This document shows, in pieces, positions 1 through 5,358 of a stretch of DNA of 12,346 bases. Each line of letters begins with the position of its first letter. The stretch's first letter is position 1. Source of the DNA: an uncultured bacterium (GTDB lineage Bacteria > Actinomycetota > Coriobacteriia > Coriobacteriales > Coriobacteriaceae); contig CAJMLY010000040.1 in the NCBI GenBank assembly GCA_905214425.1, positions 1 to 12,346 of the forward strand, in the 5' to 3' direction. A program made the translations under genes and the position numbers. Under the pieces are notes generated by a model that was not told where the DNA came from, did not search any database, and saw nothing but the letters and a program-made list of their open reading frames with translations.

Positions 1-270
1 GTTTTCCAGCGCAGCACGCAAGGAGCGAAGCGACGCAGCGGGGCGCGGCCGCCGAAAAGGCGGACGCGGAATCCCTCCGTCCCACAGCCGGCACTTGGAG
101 ACGTTCCTAAAGTGCCGGCACTAAAGGAACGTCTCCAAGTGCCGGCCTCCCAAAAATCTACCTTTAAAAGACAGGCGCCCCAAGCCCATAAGGACCAAGA
201 GCGCCTTTCATCTAGAAAATATCAGCCCAGTTCCGAAAAGCGACCCGCATGCGACAACCAAGTAGCCGCA
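1..270. other. left-edge stretch without a confident gene
   Basis: I see no supportable gene here. Frame 1 on the plus strand stays open from base 1 to a stop at 298-300, but it runs through two inverted repeats and its translation is Arg/Pro/Lys-rich without recognisable motifs, so I treat it as chance. The first 80 bases are very GC-rich. Bases 45-70 can form an imperfect hairpin around a GAAAA loop. The long palindrome at 87-146 is listed separately. Bases 147-270 are less GC-rich and contain a weak 6-bp inverted repeat (AGGCGC/GCGCCT near 172 and 205). A gene could end just outside the window. Confidence 0.5.
87..146. repeat. perfect 22-bp inverted repeat with a palindromic loop
   Basis: Arms 87-108 and 125-146 are perfectly complementary over 22 bp. 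The 16-nt spacer (109-124) itself contains a 12-nt palindrome, AGTGCCGGCACT (111-122). The outer 10 nt of each arm (GCCGGCACTT, AAGTGCCGGC) repeat the sequence of that palindrome, so the motif occurs three times and can pair in more than one register. No T-run follows on either strand, so it is not a standard intrinsic terminator. It may be an intergenic repeat, a protein-binding palindrome or a remnant mobile hairpin. Confidence 0.85.
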
Positions 271-407
271 GGCCCCGGGAGAGTGGGGACACCGGCTTAG
301 GTTTATCGCGAGTTCCGCACGAACAGGAGGCCACTTAATGTGGCCTCCGTCGTGAGCAGGACTGTAGAGCAGGAAACCTAAGCCGGTGTCCCCACTCTCC
401 CGGGGCC
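271..407. repeat. structured inverted-repeat element, copy A
   Basis: A 34-bp perfect inverted repeat (271-304 with 374-407) encloses a 69-nt core (305-373). The core contains a 9-bp hairpin (326-334 with 340-348, loop TTAAT) and a lower stem formed by 320-324 and 352-356. Core and inner stem (AGGTTT) recur as copy B at 5212-5346, while the remaining roughly 28 bp of outer stem are unrelated to copy B. On the minus strand the element begins 7 nt after the stop codon of the Toprim-domain gene. No T-run flanks it, so simple intrinsic termination is not obvious. It could be a 3'-UTR RNA structure, a MITE-like element or an unusual terminator. Confidence 0.9.
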
Positions 408-414
408 GAACGCC

Positions 415-2607
415 CTAGTTGTTGAGCATGCGGTCGAAGCTTCCCGAGTCGCCATCCCGATAGTCTGCGGTCATCAGAATCTCCTGCGGAATGCGCCCGC
501 CTTCACGTAGCACGTTGCGGAACTGCACACGCGTGACCATGGGCAGATCCTTGATCGTCGCCGCCAAGTTCTGCGGCACGCCCTGGTTGGCAGCCGCGGG
601 CTCGCACTCTCCGCCGGCCTTCACGCGACGCTTGTGCTCGGCGAGCATGGCGCGGTACATGCCGGCATGCAGGCGAATCTCAACCACATTGGCATTGCGA
701 GCCTGCTCGACGATGCGCGCGCCCTCGCGGTCGATATCGCCCACGTAGTAGACGTAGTTAAAGCGATAGCCGATCTCGGCCAGATAATCGTCCAGGGCAT
801 GCGAGACGCTCGCCTTGCATCCGCCGCCAAAAATCACGCCGCCCACCTTGATGCCAAAGAGCTTGGCGTGCTTGCGGCCACGCAGCAGCTTGACGATCTC
901 GTCGTAGGTATCCAGGTTCTCAACCATAATGAACGGCTTGTCGGCGCCCAGCGTAAAGAAACCCGTAAAGTGCACGGGGCGGTTGGGGGCGACCTTGATC
1001 GCCTGCATGCTGATGCCCTTTTCGGTCATACGCCGAATTAGACGCTCGCCGTGCTTGCCGTCAAAAGCCTTCTCGTCGTTAAAAATCTGGTAGGCACGCT
1101 GGCGGCGCGAGGCAACCGGCGTATCGGCACCTCGGTTTTGCTCGATCCAAGCCTGGATGATTGCGATTTCCTCGGCAATCTTGCGGTTGGACATCTCGTT
1201 GTGCTGAGTGCGCTGCGGAGCCTTTTTGCCGTCCTTGCCCTCGACCTTTACGATCTGTGTCTGCTGCTCCTTGATCTTAGAGAGCGCCGTAGGCGTAGGG
1301 ACAACTTTGAGCAGCTGCCTGCCTAAAACGCGGGCAAGGGCAAACGCCGATACCTCGCCGTGGACGGCCGACTCGGGCTGCTGGGCAGCAGCATCTGCTG
1401 CGGCAGACTCCGGCTTCTTCTGAGACCTGCGCTTAGAATCGCCTTGGGAATTGCGCTCGCGCTTCGGCATAGACGCCTGCTTCTGCGGACGATCGGACTT
1501 GCTCTCCTTCGCCGGCTGGCGCTTAGGCTGCCCCGAAGAAACCTCGGCCTTCGCATCCTCGTCCTGCGGCGTGGTCTTCTCGGCTGCAGTCTCGGCATGG
1601 GAACTGCGACCCCCGCGATGGCGACGGCGGCGAGGCCTGCTCGACGCGCCCTGCTCCGTCTGCCCATCAGTAGGCTGCTCGCCCTTGGCCTCGGCAGCAA
1701 CCTCAAGCTGCGGCTCAACAGGCTTCTGCTCGCGAGCCGCCGGCTCAACGGTTTTCTCGGTTTGTTCGGCCTTCTCGGCCTGAGCGGTCGGAGCCGGCTC
1801 GCCCTTCTCCTGACGCCTTACGGGATACGCGCGCCTCGCAAAACCACGCCCGGGACGGCATGAACCCGGAGCCTTCTTGGCAGACTCCTCAACATCGTCT
1901 GCAACCTCGGAAGGCTCTTCAACCTCATGCGCGACATCCTGCTGCGCAGCCTTAAAGTGGGCACCACGGCGACGCTGGGGCTCCTGGGCCTCCACGGGCT
2001 TTTGCTCCTTCGCGGGCCTCTGCGACTCGGCAGCAACCTCGTTCTCAACAGCCTCGGCATCCGTCTCACCCTTTTGAGCAACGGCACGACGGAAGCGCTC
2101 CTGCTGGGCGCGGCGCTGCGCATCGCGCTTGCCACCCCCGCCAAAACCGCCGCGTCCTGCCTTGGCCGTAAAGGCACGCACGACGTTCTCATCGAGCAAC
2201 TCATCGGTATCGACATGCTCACGCGGAGCAGCTTCTTCCACAGCAGGCACGTCAGCGGAATCCTCGACGACAAAATCTTCGACGGACTCGGCAGGCTGCT
2301 CCTGGGCATCGCGGATCTCGACATTGATGGTATAGAACGCCGGGCGCCCGTTAATGCCGCTGCCCTCGATCTTGGTCACGATATTTGCCGCGATAAGCTC
2401 ATCGCGCATCGCCTTGGTGTCGCATTCCTTATCGACGGAGCGGAAAATCTGCGCCAGCGCGCTCGACTTAATCTTGAGCGCCTTGCGGCAGAGCAGGTCG
2501 TAGGCAACCAGCTTGGCGCGCTCGGCAGAAAGCGATGTCTGGCTGCTCAGACGCTCAGCCAGAGCATCGACATTGTTTTGATTATCGGAATATACCGTCT
2601 TGGCCAC
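415..2607 (-). CDS. Toprim/JetD-like (DUF2220-type) protein with winged-helix N-terminus and long charged linker
   Basis: The likely product has 730 residues. Residues about 10-100 look like a winged-helix domain. Residues about 105-415 are low-complexity, rich in Glu, Ala, Gln, Lys and Arg, with an Arg/Gly patch (325-333) and a repeated EQKPVE (201-206, 293-298). Residues about 475-715 resemble the C-terminal domain of JetD: acidic VENLDTY (Glu563), a Gly-rich turn GGGCK (594-598), and GDIDREG (Asp624, Asp626), the Glu and DxD of a Toprim metal site, ending in PQEIL. In Wadjet systems JetD is the Toprim nuclease subunit, but JetA, B and C are absent here, so a defence role is inference. I chose the GTG at 2607 because GAAAGGGG lies 4 nt upstream. 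The in-frame ATGs at 2631 and 2760 lack this, and 2760 lies upstream of the preceding terminator hairpin. A DNA- or RNA-processing function is also possible. Confidence 0.8.
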   Translation of the reverse strand: MAKTVYSDNQNNVDALAERLSSQTSLSAERAKLVAYDLLCRKALKIKSSALAQIFRSVDKECDTKAMRDELIAANIVTKIEGSGINGRPAFYTINVEIRDAQEQPAESVEDFVVEDSADVPAVEEAAPREHVDTDELLDENVVRAFTAKAGRGGFGGGGKRDAQRRAQQERFRRAVAQKGETDAEAVENEVAAESQRPAKEQKPVEAQEPQRRRGAHFKAAQQDVAHEVEEPSEVADDVEESAKKAPGSCRPGRGFARRAYPVRRQEKGEPAPTAQAEKAEQTEKTVEPAAREQKPVEPQLEVAAEAKGEQPTDGQTEQGASSRPRRRRHRGGRSSHAETAAEKTTPQDEDAKAEVSSGQPKRQPAKESKSDRPQKQASMPKRERNSQGDSKRRSQKKPESAAADAAAQQPESAVHGEVSAFALARVLGRQLLKVVPTPTALSKIKEQQTQIVKVEGKDGKKAPQRTQHNEMSNRKIAEEIAIIQAWIEQNRGADTPVASRRQRAYQIFNDEKAFDGKHGERLIRRMTEKGISMQAIKVAPNRPVHFTGFFTLGADKPFIMVENLDTYDEIVKLLRGRKHAKLFGIKVGGVIFGGGCKASVSHALDDYLAEIGYRFNYVYYVGDIDREGARIVEQARNANVVEIRLHAGMYRAMLAEHKRRVKAGGECEPAAANQGVPQNLAATIKDLPMVTRVQFRNVLREGGRIPQEILMTADYRDGDSGSFDRMLNN

Positions 2608-2611
2608 GGGG

Positions 2612-2619
2612 CCCCTTTC
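2612..2619 (-). promoter_or_regulatory. ribosome binding site deciding the start of the Toprim gene
   Basis: On the minus strand GAAAGGGG is followed by CCCC and a GTG codon at 2607-2605. This purine tract is the only good Shine-Dalgarno candidate near the 5' end of the frame and supports GTG rather than the upstream ATG codons. The spacing of 4 nt is slightly short. Confidence 0.55.
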
Positions 2620-2634
2620 ATATGCACACATATA

Positions 2635-2670
2635 CGTCCATATGGTACAACGCACGAGCCTATCCACGCA
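2635..2670 (-). promoter_or_regulatory. possible weak promoter for the Toprim gene
   Basis: Reading the minus strand, TTGCGT is followed after 18 nt by TACCAT, a poor -35 and a moderate -10, about 25-35 nt upstream of the ribosome binding site. It sits downstream of the cstA terminator, where a promoter is expected, but the match is weak and other starts are possible. Confidence 0.25.
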
Positions 2671-2715
2671 AAACATCTGCGAGAACGCCCTTGCACCACC
2701 TGTTCTCACAAGAAA

Positions 2716-2751
2716 AAAGACCGGGTCCGCTTGATTGCGGACCCGGTCTTT
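2716..2751 (-). terminator. intrinsic terminator after cstA
   Basis: A 15-bp perfect stem (2716-2730 with 2737-2751) closes on the loop TTGATT. On the minus strand it is followed by a run of six T (TTTTTTCTTG), 40 nt after the cstA stop codon. The T-run is shorter on the plus strand. It separates cstA from the Toprim gene, which therefore needs its own promoter. Confidence 0.93.
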
Positions 2752-2790
2752 CCGAGTCAAATAGATGGGAGATTCAACCCGTCCGACCGA

Positions 2791-4680
2791 CTAGGCCTTG
2801 GCGGCCTCGGCGTCGGCAGGAGCCTCGGCGGCAGCGGCGCGACCATACTCAGCCTTGCCCATCTCGGACCACTCGGGCTCCTCGTCGGGCATGGAACCGG
2901 CCTCCTTGCCGAAGAACTCCTTGAGGCAGTTGACGGCAACGATGAGGCCCAGGACCATCAGCAGGACGGCAAAGACGAGCTGCAGGCCCTTGGTAGCGGC
3001 GACGGAGACGGCAGCCGTGGTGGCGGTAGCCGGGATAGTACCGAAGAAACCAAACTGCTGGACAGCGATCATGCAGCCCATGGCGCTCTGGACCAGCGAG
3101 GTGAAGGTGCAGCAGAGCAGGAAGACGACGGGCACGTAGAGCATCCAACCCTTGCGGCCGGTGCACTTGCAGAACACGGCGAGGGTGATCATGGTCATAC
3201 CGCCGAGCAGCTGGTTGGAAGCACCAAAGAGCGGCCAGATGTTGGTATAACCGCCAAAGGCGAGGGCGAGACCGGGAAGCAGGGTGACGACCGTGGCGAA
3301 CCAGGGGTTGCCGAGGACCTTCATGTAGCCGGCCTTGGAGTCGACGGCCAGAGCGTCGTTGGTCTGGGCAAAGAACTCAGAGAACGAGGTGCGGGCGATG
3401 CGGGCGACGGCGTCGAGCGAGGTCAGGGCCAGTGCGGAGACGTTCATGGTCATGAAGACGGTAGCAAGCGTGCCGTCAACACCGAAGGCCTGCATACCGC
3501 GGGAGATGCCAGCGGCAAAGATCTGGAACGGGGTGGAAGCGACACCGGCGTTGAGGGCGCCGGTACCGGCGGTGTTCATGTCGGAGAACATGATGCCGGC
3601 GACGATGATGGCAAGGATGCCGACGAAGGACTCAACGATCATGGCGCCATAACCGACCTTGACGGCGTCCTGCTCCTTCTCGACCTGCTTAGAAGAGGTG
3701 CCGGAAGAAACGAGGCTGTGGAAACCGGAGAGAGCACCGCAAGCGACGGAAACGAACAGGACCGGGAACATCATGCCGGAGGCAGTGGAGAAGCCGGTGA
3801 AGACCGGAGCGGTGATAGTGGCCTGGCCGTTAACGCCCAGGACGACGATGCCGAGGACAGCGCAGGCGATCATGACGATCATCATGATGGAAGTGAGGTA
3901 GTCACGCGGGGTCTTGAGCATCTGGATGGGCATGGCGCCAGCAAAGACCAGGTAGACCATGACGACGGCGAACCACTGGAACTTATCCAGGTAGACCGGG
4001 AACTGCATACCGACGGCGAACATGAGAACCATGAGGACCACGCCGGTGACGAACTCGGCGGCACCGGTGAGGTTGAACTTCTTCTGGGCCCAACCAAAGG
4101 CGATAGCGACGAAGGTGAACAGGATGGAGATGGTGCCAGCGCAGCCAGCGGCATAGGACTTGGTGAAGTCGATGGCACCGGTAGCGGCGCCAGAAGCGTC
4201 AACGGCCGGGGTGAACATGAACGTCTTGCAGACCATGTCAGTGAAGGCGGCGATGACGATGATGCAGAACAGCCAGCAGAACAGCAGGAACAGGCGACGG
4301 CCGGTCTTGCCGATGTACTTCTCGATGAGCTGAGCGAGCGACTTGCCGTTGTTCTTCATCGAAGCGTACAGAGCACCAAAGTCGTGGACGGCGCCAAAGA
4401 AGATGCCGCCGACGAGGACCCAGAGCACGACGGGCAGCCAGCCAAAGGCCATGGCGACGATCGTACCCGTGACAGGGCCAGCACCGCAGATCGAGCTGAA
4501 CTGGTGCGAGAACGCGGTAAAGGCGGAGACGGGCGAGAAGCTCTTGCCGTCCTTCATGCGCTTGGCCGGCGTGAGGGCCTCTTTGTCAACGCCCCACTTG
4601 TTGGCCAGCCAGCGGCCGTAGCCCAGATAGCCACAGGCGAGCACCGCCGCGGCCACAACCATGAGCAAAACTCCGTTCAT
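2791..4680 (-). CDS. cstA: CstA-family carbon-starvation transporter
   Basis: The 629-residue product is a very hydrophobic polytopic inner-membrane protein. Near the N-terminus it carries the CstA signature with SHQFSSICGAGPVTG, then GWLPVVLWVLVGG and GAVHDFGA. Later come a loop with SSGTSSKQ and, in the C-terminal CstA region, WPLFGASNQLLGG. The last 50 or so residues are a soluble, Ala/Glu-rich tail (EEPEWSEMGKAEYGR). E. coli CstA, about 700 residues, takes up peptides and pyruvate during carbon limitation; substrate here is not decidable from sequence. The ATG at 4680 follows GAGGAGG (4688-4694) by 7 nt, an excellent ribosome binding site. The gene is monocistronic: own promoter, long leader with terminator, and a strong terminator after it. 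Confidence 0.95.
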   Translation of the reverse strand: MNGVLLMVVAAAVLACGYLGYGRWLANKWGVDKEALTPAKRMKDGKSFSPVSAFTAFSHQFSSICGAGPVTGTIVAMAFGWLPVVLWVLVGGIFFGAVHDFGALYASMKNNGKSLAQLIEKYIGKTGRRLFLLFCWLFCIIVIAAFTDMVCKTFMFTPAVDASGAATGAIDFTKSYAAGCAGTISILFTFVAIAFGWAQKKFNLTGAAEFVTGVVLMVLMFAVGMQFPVYLDKFQWFAVVMVYLVFAGAMPIQMLKTPRDYLTSIMMIVMIACAVLGIVVLGVNGQATITAPVFTGFSTASGMMFPVLFVSVACGALSGFHSLVSSGTSSKQVEKEQDAVKVGYGAMIVESFVGILAIIVAGIMFSDMNTAGTGALNAGVASTPFQIFAAGISRGMQAFGVDGTLATVFMTMNVSALALTSLDAVARIARTSFSEFFAQTNDALAVDSKAGYMKVLGNPWFATVVTLLPGLALAFGGYTNIWPLFGASNQLLGGMTMITLAVFCKCTGRKGWMLYVPVVFLLCCTFTSLVQSAMGCMIAVQQFGFFGTIPATATTAAVSVAATKGLQLVFAVLLMVLGLIVAVNCLKEFFGKEAGSMPDEEPEWSEMGKAEYGRAAAAEAPADAEAAKA

Positions 4681-4687
4681 TACATTT

Positions 4688-4694
4688 CCTCCTC
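4688..4694 (-). promoter_or_regulatory. cstA ribosome binding site
   Basis: On the minus strand GAGGAGG stands 7 nt before the ATG, near-perfect complementarity to the 16S 3' end. It lies 20 nt downstream of the leader terminator's T-run and about 9 nt after the 3' arm of the long-range leader stem (4705-4715). Confidence 0.85.
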
Positions 4695-4715
4695 TAAAAA
4701 GAACTTCCTAGACAT

Positions 4716-4754
4716 AAAAAATGAGGGCCGTCGGTTGCGCTCGACGGCCCTCAT
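4716..4754 (-). terminator. leader terminator (possible attenuator) upstream of cstA
   Basis: A 13-bp perfect stem (4721-4733 with 4742-4754, loop of 8 nt) is followed on the minus strand by six T residues. It lies between the cstA promoter and the cstA ribosome binding site, so transcripts must read through it to express cstA. No minus-strand gene other than the short leader frame precedes it after the promoter, so a purely housekeeping terminator makes little sense and attenuation is the natural reading. Confidence 0.85.
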
Positions 4755-4805
4755 CTTCATCAGCCGCCCGTTATCGTACGGGCTAGCTGTATGTGCTAAC
4801 CCGCA

Positions 4806-4850
4806 TCAGATAATTACTACGCTGATAATGTTTAGCTGATGCGTGAACAT
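4806..4850 (-). CDS. putative Ile/Val-rich leader peptide of cstA
   Basis: The 14-codon frame reads MFTHQLNIISVVII and ends in TGA within the 3' arm of a leader hairpin. Six of its last seven residues are Ile or Val, resembling the branched-chain-residue runs in attenuator peptides such as E. coli ilvL. AGAGGA lies 10 nt before this ATG. An in-frame ATG at 4874 would add eight residues (MIEEDFLD) but has a poor ribosome binding site. The frame sits about 65 nt after the expected transcription start and about 50 nt before the terminator. Its length alone could be chance; the residue bias, the position and the following terminator make the case. A role in ribosome-mediated attenuation is inference. 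Confidence 0.45.
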   Translation of the reverse strand: MFTHQLNIISVVII

Positions 4851-4921
4851 GTCTAGGAAATCCTCTTCAATCATGATGCGAACAATCCGTGCGTGTTCAC
4901 ATCCCCCAGTGGATGAAAAGC

Positions 4922-4950
4922 AGTATGAAACTTTAGTTACCTAAAGTCAA
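4922..4950 (-). promoter_or_regulatory. cstA promoter with an internal palindrome (possible operator)
   Basis: The minus strand shows TTGACT (4945-4950), a 17-nt spacer and CATACT (4922-4927), a good sigma-70-type promoter. ACTTTAG-TTAC-CTAAAGT (4930-4947), a perfect 7-bp inverted repeat with a 4-nt centre, lies in the spacer and overlaps the -35. A dimeric repressor bound there would block RNA polymerase. Transcription would begin near 4915, giving a leader of about 235 nt. Confidence 0.65.
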
Positions 4951-5211
4951 CGCAAATAAGTAATGAATTTTCAACTTTTTTGAATTTCTCGTTATAAAAC
5001 GCCACTAACCTCGGACTTTACCCGACAAAAGTTTTTGCATGAGAGATGCCCCCTCGGGAGCCGCGGGAGCTCCCATCCCAAATGCGGAGCAAAGCTCCGC
5101 ACACCAACTTTTTCTTTCAGCTAAAGAACGCCGGAAATTCGACGCAGGCTGGTTAACCTTGCTGGACGTTGTCGACGCCGATCCAGCCCAGAAGCCATAT
5201 CGATACAGAAA
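4951..5211. other. AT-rich to GC-rich intergenic stretch with small hairpins
   Basis: No convincing gene is visible. Bases 4951-5000 are AT-rich, suiting an upstream promoter element of cstA. A palindrome GGGAGCTCCC lies at 5065-5074 and an 8-bp hairpin with loop AAA at 5083-5101. On the plus strand five T residues follow that hairpin after 7 nt (5109-5113), so it might be a weak terminator. A minus-strand frame of 89 codons (5005-5274) and a plus-strand frame of 66 codons (5039-5239) both run into the structured repeat and have no recognisable motifs, so I do not call them genes. Confidence 0.5.
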
Positions 5212-5346
5212 GGTCCCCGGCCGGAGGGGCCGGATATAAGGTTTATCGCGAGTTCCGCACGCAAAGAAGGCCACTTAATGTGGCCTTCGTCTTGCGCAGG
5301 ACTGTAGAGCAGGAAACCTTATATCCGGCCCCTCCGTCCGGGGACC
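5212..5346. repeat. structured inverted-repeat element, copy B
   Basis: An inverted repeat of 33 bp (5212-5244 with 5314-5346, one C/T mismatch at 5221/5337) encloses a 69-nt core (5245-5313), the same length as in copy A. The cores match at 63 of 69 positions without gaps. The six changes fall in the two arms of the central hairpin and keep or improve its pairing. Outside AGGTTT the outer stem is unrelated to that of copy A. On the minus strand it begins 12 nt after the stop codon of the tsaB-rimI-tsaD fusion, so it lies at the 3' end of the operon, where I see no ordinary terminator. Confidence 0.9.
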
Positions 5347-5358
5347 GCGCCGTACCAG

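Larger units (their letters stand above)
4703..4859 (-). promoter_or_regulatory. structured cstA leader with alternative hairpins
   Basis: Minus-strand pairings visible in order are: stem 1, 4836-4843 with 4802-4809 (8 bp), enclosing the Ile/Val codons of the leader frame; stem 2, 4795-4802 with 4780-4787 (8 bp with one G-U, 7-nt loop); stem 3, 4778-4783 with 4766-4771 (6 bp), which overlaps stem 2; then the terminator. CATCAGC in the 5' arm of stem 1 can instead pair with GCTGATG at 4758-4764, just before the terminator. An 11-bp perfect pairing of 4849-4859 with 4705-4715 would close the entire leader. I could not find a convincing antiterminator that invades the terminator stem itself, so the switching mechanism is unproven. 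Confidence 0.55.

Noticed and set aside
60..90. tRNA-like 3' end (GGAATCCCTCCGTCCCA)
   Set aside because: It resembles a T-arm ending, but there is no GTTC loop, no matching acceptor strand and no anticodon arm in the preceding bases.
415..2607. A Wadjet defence island
   Set aside because: Only a JetD-like C-terminal domain is present; no JetA, JetB or JetC gene occurs in the window and the neighbours are housekeeping genes.
2608..2760. Longer N-terminus of the Toprim protein starting at 2760
   Set aside because: This start lies upstream of the cstA terminator hairpin and translates it; the extension is uncharacteristic and the GTG at 2607 has a ribosome binding site.
1927..4839. A 970-codon open frame on the plus strand, antisense to the Toprim gene and cstA
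   Set aside because: It mirrors two well-supported minus-strand genes, its translation is low-complexity Asp/Gly/Glu/His-rich as expected opposite a GC-biased membrane protein gene, it crosses the terminator, and it has no recognisable domain.
5005..5274. 89-codon minus-strand frame between cstA and the tsa fusion
   Set aside because: Half of it lies inside the structured repeat, and no motif, homology or ribosome binding site stands out.
271..5346. CRISPR array or integron attC sites
   Set aside because: The repeats are only two, about 4.9 kb apart, with no regular spacers, no cas genes, no integrase and no attC core consensus.
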